Assembly: GCA_026397475.1 (NCBI GenBank)
Contig: JAPLUT010000005.1
Coordinates: forward strand, 124,001-188,000
Direction: 5' to 3'
DNA: 64,000 nt
Source of the DNA: a candidate division SR1 bacterium
GTDB taxonomy: Bacteria > Patescibacteriota > Gracilibacteria > Absconditabacterales > Absconditicoccaceae
The position numbers and the translations under genes are program-made. The notes under the pieces are model-generated. The model searched no databases, was not told the DNA's origin, and saw nothing but the letters and a program-made list of their open reading frames with translations. How positions within the stretch are numbered: the stretch's first letter is position 1; the number at the start of each line of letters is the position of its first letter. Positions 55,482-64,000 of the stretch are shown here, in pieces.

Positions 55482-55512
55482 AAAAAAAAGGCCTCATATA
55501 ATAGGCGTTCTC
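55482..55512 (-). terminator. Terminator downstream of femAB gene
   Basis: On the minus strand GCCTATTATATGAGGC, a short stem-loop, is followed by T9. It lies about 90 bp past the femAB stop. Confidence 0.6.
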
Positions 55513-55598
55513 TTGATAATCAATATATCGTAGCTCATATATTTCTACTAAAAATGAATGTGAATACTCTAGCAGCAAGGTACCCTCAGATCTCGAAA

Positions 55599-56591
55599 TT
55601 ATTTATGAAGCAATCTATGATACCATTTAAATACTCGATAAAGAAATTTGTTGACAACAATATCATAGCTTCCATACTGTTCTATCTTAGTTCCCCCCAA
55701 TGATTCCTTGAATGCGCTGACGCCGGCAAGTGGATGTTTGGGGAATCCCGTTGGAGATCCTCCTCAGGTATCAACTACGCTAAATCCATTGTCTCTCGCC
55801 CGTGAGAATAATTTGAATTTCAAAAAATGCTGAACTCATAAGTTATTAAACTTTCTATCAAAAAATCCATAAGGACAGTAAATAAATTTATCTCCGAATA
55901 TACAGATTGTTCATGCAATCATTTCGTTCTCGAGAAATGCACCTATCAGCATTCACTTTCCTGTGGAAATATATTTAAGTAATCATTCATATTGCGATTT
56001 TGATATCGTGTTAAACCCTTTATTGTCTGCAGTTTTTTGTCGTTTAGCGAAAAATGCTTCATGGTCTTTTTTCTCGACAATACGATATTCCATCCCTCCA
56101 GCAATAGATTTTTTAATACGTTTTCTGCAAGATTCATTCATATCTTTCAACAATTCTTCATCAGATTTTGTGGTGTCATAGATGATCCCTGCTGTCGGCA
56201 TATTCTCCCTAAAAGCAATTTCTAAACCATAATCAGAGCATAAGACACGCTCTAATCCAAGCCTAACTTCTTTGATATCATCCTTGAATTCATCACATTT
56301 TTGTGAACTATTTTCAAACACAACAATATCATTTATGATGCCCAATTGAAGAAAAAAACATTTATTTCTGAATTTATTTTTAAGCTTTGCTACTTCACTA
56401 CGGACATATTCTTTATCGCTTGGCAACTCCACTCCCATGACTTGATATCGACGTAATTTCCAGGGACCTATTTTTTTTTCTTTGATGGTTCCAAAATATT
56501 CTTTACCAAAAAGCTCAACCGTAACCGTAGGTTTACGGTAGATCTCATGCTGGATATCTCTTCGCAATTGAGATTGGTAAAGATTATACAT
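55599..56591 (-). CDS. FemAB-family aminoacyltransferase
   Basis: 330 residues with two GNAT-like halves: PWKLRRYQVMGVELP and LRRY in the first, KDMNESCRKRIKKSIAGGMEYRIVEKKD in the linker, and MLIGAFLENEMIAGTICIFGDKFIYCPYGFFDRKFNNLGVQHFLKFKLFSRARDNGFSVVDTGG in the second, the FemX pattern. Such enzymes add amino acids from aminoacyl-tRNA to the peptidoglycan stem, usually on Lys. This fits a MurE that lacks the diaminopimelate motif. TGA gives the Gly of VDTGGG. Confidence 0.85.
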
Positions 56592-56615
56592 GACCCTCTA
56601 TCAAATAAAAATCAT

Positions 56616-56672
56616 TTGATTGCGTAGGGGCGATTATTAATCGCCTAAGGCGGATGATATCCGCCCCTACAA
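56616..56672. repeat. GTAGGGGCG palindromic repeat
   Basis: GTAGGGGCG and CGCCCCTAC are outer arms. Inside are GCGATTattAATCGC and GGCGGATgatATCCGCC hairpins. GC content is higher than the surroundings. It lies between femAB and valS, just past the valS stop, and looks like a REP-type element. Confidence 0.75.
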
Positions 56673-56677
56673 ATACT

Positions 56678-59131
56678 TTAAATTTTTATCTCGACATTGA
56701 ATACATCTGATTCTTGAAATACAATTTCGTTACTTCTTGTGACTGATTTCAAATCATTGGTAAATGATTTTAATCAGTTTATAAGCTCCTTCTCTCAGCT
56801 AATAGTAAGTTCTTTAAGTTCGGTTCCAAGTCATAATTTATTTTCTGTTTTATATCCTCTCACTTTCTCGATAATTTGAAAAATACTCTCCATACGTTTG
56901 TATATGGGCTCCATGGATTGTTTCATGGTGAAGATATCATTGTTTGGATATGCCAAGGTATGTACTGATTTTTCTCCTAGTGTCTGTGAATAATAGGTTT
57001 GATATAATTCTTCTGTAATGAAGGGCAAGATAGGAGCAATCATTTTTATAATTGCAAATAAGGTGTGATAGAGTGTGTATTGTGCAGAGAGTTTTTCGGC
57101 AGTTCAGTTGGGATATTTTTCAGCTTTATATATTTTGTCTTTTACAATTTCGAGATAGTTGTCACAGAAATCGTGTCGGAAAAATTTTTCAAATTCTATC
57201 CTTGCGAGTCAGAATTCGTAGTTATTTAAATGCTTAACCATTTCTTGTGAGGTCTTGTTTGCTTGTGCAAAAATCCAAAGATCAATAGGACAAAGTGCGT
57301 CTTCTGTTAAAGTGATCTTTTGACCTGCCCTCGGTTTGCCGGGGTCAAAGTCTTGAAGATTCATAAATACAAAATTGGAAGCGTTTCGTAATTTGGTTAC
57401 TAATTTTTTCCCATTTTGGATTTCTCATTCTTCGAAAGCAGTATTTTTTCCTAAGCTCGCAGAACATGATCGATATCTTACGGCGTCAGCGGAATGTTCT
57501 TTGATAAGATCAGCCGGTTCTTTTCCTGCATTATTTTTTGATTTACTGATTTTTTCTCATTTGCTCGCGAGTACATGACCAGAAACCATTACATCAGTCC
57601 GAGGGATTTGATCCATGTGATACTGTCCTTTTACGATAGTATAGAATGCTCGAGTACGAAGAATATCGTGTGCCTGTGGTCTGAGATTCATCGGGAATAT
57701 TTTATCTGAACGATCATCAGGTTCGCCCCATTTTGCGTTAATTAACGGCGTCAATGAAGAAGTCGCCCGTGTATCGAGCACATCCATTTCTGGTATAATG
57801 TCGTCCATTGTATGTCCTTCAGGTAATGTTTTTGGTTTGTCATTGATAGGATCTACCGGCAATTGAGATGCGTCCGGCAAAATAACTTCTCCCGTCTTCT
57901 TGGAATATCGTACAGGAATAGGAATTCCGTAAAATCTTTGTCTGGAAATACATCGGTCCCATTTGAGGTTTTCTACTCGTTCGTCGTATCTTTTTTTCAT
58001 GTATTCAGGATATCGTTTGATAGTATTTGCGTTGTCGAGAAATTTTTTTTTATGATCTAAGACATTGATAAATCGCTGTGCAGTAGGGATGATTTCCATA
58101 GGTGTTCCACATCTTTCGTGACAACCCACAGCATGACTAATCGGTAATTCTTTGAGTACTAATCCTTTTGCTTTAAGTTTTTCTACGATTAATTTTCTTC
58201 CTTGTCTTGTTGTCAATCCGTCTAATTCTGGATCGCCAGTATTGATCAAGTGACCTGTAATATCAATCACCATGCAGTCCGGTAAGTGATAGGTTTGAAC
58301 TCGATACATATCCGTTTCATCTCCATAGGTACAACACATTACTGCTCCTGTTCCTTTATCGATAGCAACCTTTTCATCAGCGAGAATTTTTACTTTTTTT
58401 CCAAGCGGAGTGAGAATATCTTTGCCAACGATTTTTTTGTATCTCTCATCTTCGGGGTTTACAAATACAGCTACACAAGCAGGAAGTAATTCCGGTCTTG
58501 TTGTGGCAATGATGATAGGTGTTGTATCTTCTAGACTAAATTGGAGATCATAAAATGTAGAATCAAAATCCTTATCTTCTACTTCTGCTTGTGCTACTGA
58601 AGTCTGACATTCCGTACATCGTAGTGCAGGGAAGTTTTTTTTGTAAATCATTTTTTTACTCAATAAATCAAGAAATGATCTTTGCGAAATACGTTGTACC
58701 AAAGGAGAAATCGTTGAGTATTCCAAGCTTCGGTCAGCGCTTACTCCTACAGACTTTCGTAGATCTTTGAATTGTTCTCTGTATCATTTTGTTACGCGAA
58801 GACATTCTGCGATGAAATCTTTTCTCGGCATTTCTGATCATTTTTTCCCGATTTCCTTTTCCACAAGCCTTTCTGTCGGTAGCCCGTTATCGTCAAATCC
58901 AAAAGGATAGAATACATTGTATCCTGACATTCTTTTATATCTTGCGATTACCTCTGCCTGCGTATAAGAAAAAATATGTCCGATATGAATTTTTCCTGAG
59001 ACGGTTGGAGGCGGAGTATCTATAGAGTAGACGGGGTTTGATGAGTTTGCATCGTAAGCGTAGGTAGCGTTTTCTTCTCGATACCCTCTTCGTTTAGCTT
59101 CGGATTCTAGATGATTGTACTTGTTGGCCAT
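56678..59131 (-). CDS. valS: Valyl-tRNA synthetase
   Basis: 817 residues, class I. VYSIDTPPPTVSGKIHIGHIFSYTQAEVIARYKRM with the HIGH motif (HIGH at about residue 47) and PPPTVSG are the ValRS start. AIDKGTGAVMCCTYGDETD belongs to the editing domain. KWDRCISRQRFYGIPIP, then GHVLASKGEKISKSKNN is the KMSKS loop. The anticodon-binding part (FAIIKMIAPILPFITEELYQ) follows. It lacks the long coiled-coil tail of many bacterial ValRS. TGA glycines include the one after ASK in the KMSKS loop. Confidence 0.95.
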
Positions 59132-59194
59132 TAATTAAAGCAAGTGATAAATAATCAATTAGTAATTTTTTGAGTAAAAAATACAAGATTAAAG

Positions 59195-59226
59195 GCAAAA
59201 AAGACATTCAACGAACGAATGTCTTT
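59195..59226 (-). terminator. Terminator of the KAS-III-like gene
   Basis: On the minus strand AAAGACATTC and GAATGTCTTT form a 10-bp stem with a 7-nt loop, followed by a T-run. Confidence 0.8.
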
Positions 59227-59252
59227 ATATATAAAATACCGCAATAACCATA

Positions 59253-61148
59253 TTAAGGCATCCCTATCTCGTGTAAATACACTCTAGGATTTTCTTTTTT
59301 TATGTCTTCGTAGGACTTTATATTTGACGTCAATGTCGCCACTAATGATTTAGTGTCTTCATTAACGATACAAAGTATATTTTCATTGTCTTCTTTCATA
59401 TATTTTGATGGTATTTTTATATCAGAAGCAACTTCACTCAATTTCTTTATAGATATCTTATCTCAAAATTTTGCTCAACCGATGAAATCAATGATAGCCG
59501 ATTGTGGTATTTTATCTTCAAGCAATATTGCAGATGAGATATATCATCAAACCGATCAATGTACATTCACATCATCTGATGCTATTGTTCTGATATTTGT
59601 TTTTTGAGTTTCAGAAATGTCTTTATATTTATCCATATATTTAACATGAACTGGAGCTATTTCAGAAAATTCAGAAATAATTTTCACTCCATCTTTTAAC
59701 GTTACAATTCTATAAATATCTTTTCAAGATTTCGTTGTTCAGATCCTTACTATATTGTCTATTTTGAGAACTCATCAAACTTCTTCATTGTTTGCATAGA
59801 AAGTTGGAGTTGTTGGAGAATCTTTTTCTGCTGGTTTTGGTACTTCGTAATAAATGTTTTTAGTTACAAACTCTTTATCTGTATGTATTGATTTCAATAC
59901 TTGCCAATGAAATATATCGATTGAAGAGATTAATTTATTTATTGTTATTTTTTGTGGTAAGAACCAATCTAGACTATATTCACTCATTATGTTTGGTATT
60001 AATCTTCATGCTATACTTTTTTTATAGGATATGGGGGCATTTACTCAAAAAACTTTTTCATTGGCTTCGTATGCTATCTTTGAATATTTTTTATATTCTT
60101 CCGCCCATATTTTTGGAAAAACTCCAAAAATCTTTTTATTATCATCTTTGTATTGTATCTCTGCTCAAGCAAGATGTCATCACGCTCAAAATGGAGCCAA
60201 GATAATATGCTTGCATCATTTAGGCATTAATCATTCTTTGAGGACTTTTTGCAATCCAAACAAAACTGATGCTCATGATACATTTCAGATGGTTTTATAT
60301 GTCTCATTATGCACCCCTATTTCCAATCATTTATTTTTTGCTTCTGAAATTATTTTTGAATTATTTTCTCGCTTTTGAATCATTTTATTATTCGGTTGAT
60401 GTGGAATTATCAATGTTCAATTTTCTAATCTTCTAATATCCAACAAAGAGAATATTTCATCAGCAGTATTAAGCAATGAAGAACTTAATTCTTTACCATC
60501 ATTCATTCATAACTTTTCTCATTCCGGTTGTGATATGGCATATATATTATTTGCATTTACACCTTTTGATAATCATGAGGCAGTCTTTTTTATCTGCATG
60601 CTTGATGAAGCATCAGGATGATTTGATATAATCATACATCAAACTCAATCTGAAAACATTCAAGTTTTTATATCCCTAGCATCTCTTTGTCAGCTTCATA
60701 AATCATCTCAAGCTACTACAATATAATTTTTAAAATTAAACATTCCATCATTCTTTATTTGTTGAAATGCCGTATCCAGAGCATCACCAAATCACACGCA
60801 GGCTGCATTTACATCTTTGGCAATTATATTTTTTTTCTTGTTTAATCATAATCTTGTCGCCAATATTGCAGATAAACTAATTAGTTTGTTTCAATGAGAT
60901 CATGAATTTGACACAAATATTCAATCAATATTATCGACGGTTAGTCTGGCATCAATCAATGCGTTTAATATAGCATCTACAAAAACATCCTCGATATTTC
61001 ATTGATTTTTTTCCAAATAGAAAACATTTGTCAATTCTGTTCTTACTTTCAAGAATCACTCCTCTTTACCTGCAGTTTCACAAACTTCTTTTTCTGATAC
61101 CATCTTATTACCAAGACAAGTTCAGATTCACAATATTTTTACCGACAT
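59253..61148 (-). CDS. KAS-III-like thiolase-fold enzyme fused to an unknown C-terminal domain
   Basis: 631 residues. Residues 1-385 follow the ketoacyl-ACP synthase III pattern: Cys117 in KDVNAACVGFGDA, His250 in LIIPHQPNNKM and Asn289 in TIGNVSGASVLFGL, with spacing close to FabH (112/244/274), plus GMFSDGVGCMIISN and FGAGGHLAGAEI. Such enzymes condense acyl-CoA or acyl-ACP with a malonyl or similar unit. Residues about 388-631 form a separate part (DWFLPQKITINKLISSIDIFHWQVL; VRIGTTKSGKDIYRIVTLKDGVKIISEFSEI) that I do not recognise. Glycine is written TGA at most positions, far denser than in neighbours. No acyl carrier protein or other FAS gene is in the window. Confidence 0.82.
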
Positions 61149-61178
61149 ACTAGCATATTACTACTAAAATATGATTAC

Positions 61179-61206
61179 ATTATAACCAAAAAAAAATATT
61201 TGTCAA
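61179..61206 (-). promoter_or_regulatory. Consensus promoter of the KAS-III-like gene
   Basis: On the minus strand TTGACA, 16 nt and TATAAT match consensus, 31 nt before the ATG at 61148. Confidence 0.75.
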
Positions 61207-61232
61207 ACCTCCTGCTGTTGATTGGAATTCTC

Positions 61233-61276
61233 TTGCATTTTTTATCAACTTATATATAATATATACGTCGTATATA
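61233..61276 (+). promoter_or_regulatory. Promoter and palindromic operator of the RelBE operon
   Basis: TTGCAT, 16 nt and TATAAT (61255-61260), overlapped at its end by TATATACG-T-CGTATATA, a perfect 8-bp inverted repeat at 61260-61276. The repeat would let the antitoxin block transcription start. The site resembles in style, not in sequence, the operator at 9599-9628. Confidence 0.65.
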
Positions 61277-61309
61277 TAGCGTATATATTTTATTTTTTAT
61301 TCACTAGCT

Positions 61310-61585
61310 ATGACTCAATCCGTAATTGTCGCAAAAATAGATAATAAGATAAAACAACAGGCTCAAGAACTTGCTAAATCATTTGGACTGAATCTCAGTT
61401 CACTGATCAATATCCAGCTGAGAAATTTCATCAAAATCAAAAAACTCACTATCGGAGAAACAGATGATACCCATCGATCGTATTATGAGAACAATCCTGA
61501 ATATATAGACGTGAATGTATCTGGAGAAGAATTTCTTAAAACTTTAAAAAAATATAGAAATAAGAAATCATGAAAAAATGGATAA
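61310..61585 (+). CDS. RelB/DinJ-family antitoxin
   Basis: 91 residues. The ribbon-helix-helix start VIVAKIDNKIKQQAQELAKSFGLNLSSLINIQLRNFI is typical for RelB/DinJ: a strand that binds DNA and two helices. The C-terminal half is acidic then basic and would wrap the toxin. It ends KKSGKNG with a TGA Gly. The next gene starts inside its end. Confidence 0.85.
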
Positions 61586-61803
61586 AATATATCAGAACAT
61601 TACCAAGCAAGCTTTATGATCGTATCATCCATGATATTGATTTAATTCTTTCGTGAAAACGAGAATGACTTGATATAAAAAAATTAGAATGACAGATGTG
61701 AATGTATAGATATAGAATAGGCGATATAAGAATAATTTTCAAAAGAAAGGGGAATACTATAGAAATAATTACTATCTGACCGAGAGGCGACGTATATAAA
61801 TAA
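61570..61803 (+). CDS. RelE/ParE-superfamily toxin
   Basis: 77 residues: KKLEGQMGMYRYRIGDIRIIFKRKGNTIEIITIGPRGDVYK shows the RelE-type sheet with Arg/Lys positions used for mRNA binding or catalysis. The preceding helix pair is LYDRIIHDIDLILSGKRE. Five TGA codons are read as Gly. Its ATG overlaps the antitoxin frame by 16 nt as ATGA. Paralogue-like to the toxin at 9120-9362. Confidence 0.85.
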
Positions 61804-61824
61804 ACTTTTAATTACTACTATAAT

Positions 61825-62697
61825 ATGCGAATAATTATCATCTTCTTGTGACTTATCTTCTGATCTCTCGGCACAGTTATACTGGCGAGATTTTCTGATT
61901 GAATTACTCGAAGCAAACTTCGCGGATTTTTTTTCGGATATTCACAATGCCCTGAATGCAAACATAGACTGCTAGCGAAAGATTTAATCCCCGTAGTCAG
62001 CTATGTGGTTCAATGAGGAAGGTGTCGCTATTGTAAGAAAACAATCAGTCGAATATATCCTGTCATAGAAATTTTATGTGCGGGAATTTTTCTCATCACC
62101 TATTTTTTATTAAAAGATTTTTGAATTGAGATATTGGTTTTTTGACTTTTGATGAATCGACTTTTAATTCTCCTTTTGGTCTACGATTTGCAGAAGTATG
62201 AATTACATATGACACTACGAGTACTTTTGACAGCGTTGAGTATAGTAGCGAATATAAATATTTCCGGAGGAAGTGATTGAAATTTTTTGATGAGTGCTAT
62301 TATGTTTGGAGTGACCTTTTTGGTGATCTATTTGTTTGCAAAACGATATGTAAAAATGAGATTTAAAAAAAACGAAGAGTGATTTGGTCAAGGCGATGTC
62401 TTTTTGGCTGTAAGTATATGAATGCTATTCCCTCTCATTCTCTCATTCCACCACCTCTCGTTTTCTTGGTCAATACTAGTAAATGTCTTGATTTTATTTA
62501 TACTATTGAGTAGTATCATTGGGCTAATTCGAGCCTGATTACAATATTTGATCACCAAAAAATCTAGTAAAATAATTCCTTTTTTTCCTGCTATGATTAT
62601 CGCATTTCGACTTATGGCACGAAAGATTAGTTTCTTTATTTCTCCCGCCTTGCGGGATTCCATTTCATTTCATCTTCTTTTCCCTCTCGCATGATAG
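61825..62697 (+). CDS. pilD: Prepilin peptidase (A24 family)
   Basis: 290 residues. First span with LGLIFGSLGTVILAR, then the zinc-binding cysteines CPECKH and CRYCKK, catalytic Asp in LLVYDLQKYEL, and the second Asp in GFGQGDVFLAVSIG (GxGD motif). It cleaves and N-methylates type IV prepilins. No prepilin gene is obvious next to it. TGA glycines occur in the first span and in EEGFGQGD. It overlaps the next gene by 7 nt (ATGATAG). Confidence 0.92.
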
Positions 62698-63611
62698 AAA
62701 ATAAAGTAGTATACTCACGAAAATTTCGATTCTTTGGCATATTGAGTATTTTAGCATACGCACTGCTGTTTTCTACATTATTTTTGCATTTTGTCGCGAT
62801 TACATCGATGCTTTTTGTTTTATTGTTTTTTCTTTTTTTCCATTTTTTCTATCTCGAAATACGCAAATTGCCCATTAAATATTTGTTATTTTTAATGCTG
62901 ATTGTAAGTTGTATTGAATGATTATTTATCTGATATTCCTACATTCTTCTTATTACTTCATTATTATGTATCAATTCGTGAATCGTAATGCTTGCCTACT
63001 TTCTTCAAGATGAATCTCGCGGTAAAATCAGATTTAGTTCTTTAGGGTATTTTAATGTCGGAGGATATATTTTTACGGTATTTATTACTATCGGATACAG
63101 CTTTTTTGTCTTAGGATACTATGCTAAATTTCCGTTTACCTGTCAAACGCTGTCTGATGCATCTAGTCGCGTAATCCATCTCTTTACAAATCCAGTTACC
63201 TCAAGCGTAGAATCTATTAAAACAAATACTAATGCCGTTTTCAACACCAAGATAAAAGACATTGCGACTATAGGACAAAATATTTCACTGCAGACAAAAC
63301 AATCTAACTATTCAATGTTTATCCAACAATTCAATACGTATAAAAAAAATATTATAGATCAGACACTCAAGGATAATACTGCTGTCAACATGGGGATTTG
63401 CGATTACCTTCTCTGACAAATGAATCAAATTTATGAAAATCCATCATTTAAAACATCTGTTATTCTGTTGATGTTTTTGATCTTTTATGGCTTTGTAAGA
63501 ATCGTATTTTGGGTGATGACGGGAATAGCATTTATACTCTTTAAAGTACTGCTTGCCTCAAAAGCATATCACATAAAAACAGCATTAAAAGAAGTGGAAG
63601 ACCTAGAGTAA
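62691..63611 (+). CDS. Membrane protein with central coiled region, unknown
   Basis: 306 residues. Four or more spans at about 12-105 (ILSILAYALLFSTLFLHFVAI, LFVLLFFLFFHFFYLEI, LFIWYSYILLITSLLCINSW), then about 120-150 (YIFTVFITIGYSFFVLGYY), an external helical stretch (VESIKTNTNAVFNTKIKDIATIGQN), and a last span (ILLMFLIFYGFVRIVFWVM). Translationally coupled to pilD through a 7-nt overlap. No family recognised; a role in pilus biogenesis is only suggested by the coupling. Confidence 0.75.
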
Positions 63612-63636
63612 CAATAATTGACTTTATCGGAACAAT

Positions 63637-63984
63637 ATGTATTATAATAAAAAACAAAATCAGAAATACATGAAAAAAATAATAAGAATTAAACGAATAA
63701 GGGTTCTTCTGCGTAGGTTCCTTGAGCACATCGTCCTTCCCTTTTTGATTAGCGCCCTTATGTTCCTTTTCCTTTTATGGGTAGCGATTGATATCTTGGG
63801 ATTTCGATTTTCTTCGGGACTACAAATGATTGTAATTCTTTTAGTGGTCGCTGCGATTATTGGAGGGATACTCTTTGAAGTAGCAAAGAGCATTGTCAAA
63901 CGTATTTTGAAATGATTTGGCCTGGTATCTCTAGGTCATTTTTTTATCACAGAAACCCATAGGATTGAAAATCTTTTGCATTAA
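63637..63984 (+). CDS. Small membrane protein
   Basis: 115 residues. Lys/Arg-rich N-terminus, two spans (FLISALMFLFLLWVAIDIL and MIVILLVVAAIIGGILF), and a short tail after a TGA Gly (LKGFGLVSLGHFFITETHR). A second ATG at 63670 is also possible as start. No family recognised. It is 25 bp after the previous gene. Confidence 0.65.
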
Positions 63985-64000
63985 CGTATATATAATCATA

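Overview
The window is a chromosomal piece of a Candidate Phyla Radiation bacterium that reads UGA as glycine (genetic code 25), so Gracilibacteria/BD1-5 or Absconditabacteria/SR1. With standard stops almost every gene falls apart into short ORFs. With TGA read as Gly they join into full-length, recognisable proteins (RecA, LexA, UvrA, SufS, MurE, ValRS, RsmE, YebC, a GT4 glycosyltransferase, a histidine kinase and others), and the TGA codons fall on conserved glycines. All coordinates here use TAA and TAG as the only stops. DNA is AT-rich, genes are tightly packed, and I see no tRNA, rRNA or CRISPR array.

Layout. 0-9.6 kb: truncated HicB antitoxin, a 1963-residue LRR/Ig-repeat surface protein, a glycosyltransferase, a secreted CHAP amidase and a Phd/RelE-type toxin-antitoxin pair. 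9.7-12.2 kb: recA and lexA around a four-helix-bundle (S23/IVS-type) gene. 12.2-18.1 kb: an NlpC/P60 protein and a 1611-residue protein of unknown role. 18.2-27.8 kb: housekeeping (sufS, deaminase, FtsQ-like, DUF212, rsmE, TrmB-type regulator, murE, DUF58, ruvX, tsaB) plus a second four-helix-bundle gene. 28-40.3 kb: parts of a type IV secretion-like apparatus (two VirB6-like proteins, a transglycosylase, a TraC-like protein and two VirB2-like pilins) interrupted by a uracil-DNA glycosylase, uvrA and a DUF1846 gene. 40.5-48 kb: membrane proteins, a two-component system, a secreted protein, a DUF59 gene and small lipoproteins. 48-51.4 kb: truB, a free-standing IleRS C-terminal domain, recX, yebC. 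51.5-61.1 kb: two large single-span membrane proteins, a FISUMP-like protein, FemAB, valS and a ketoacyl-synthase-III-like fusion. 61.2-64 kb: a RelBE toxin-antitoxin pair, prepilin peptidase and membrane proteins.

The most unusual signal is a family of 7-bp tandem repeats, often with a reverse-complement partner array. They sit between genes, flank both four-helix-bundle genes as inverted repeats, and lie in frame inside uvrA (twice), rsmE and truB. The gene set fits a small host-associated cell with a large investment in surface adhesion, secretion and cell-wall hydrolysis, combined with DNA repair (recA, lexA, recX, uvrA, ruvX, UDG).
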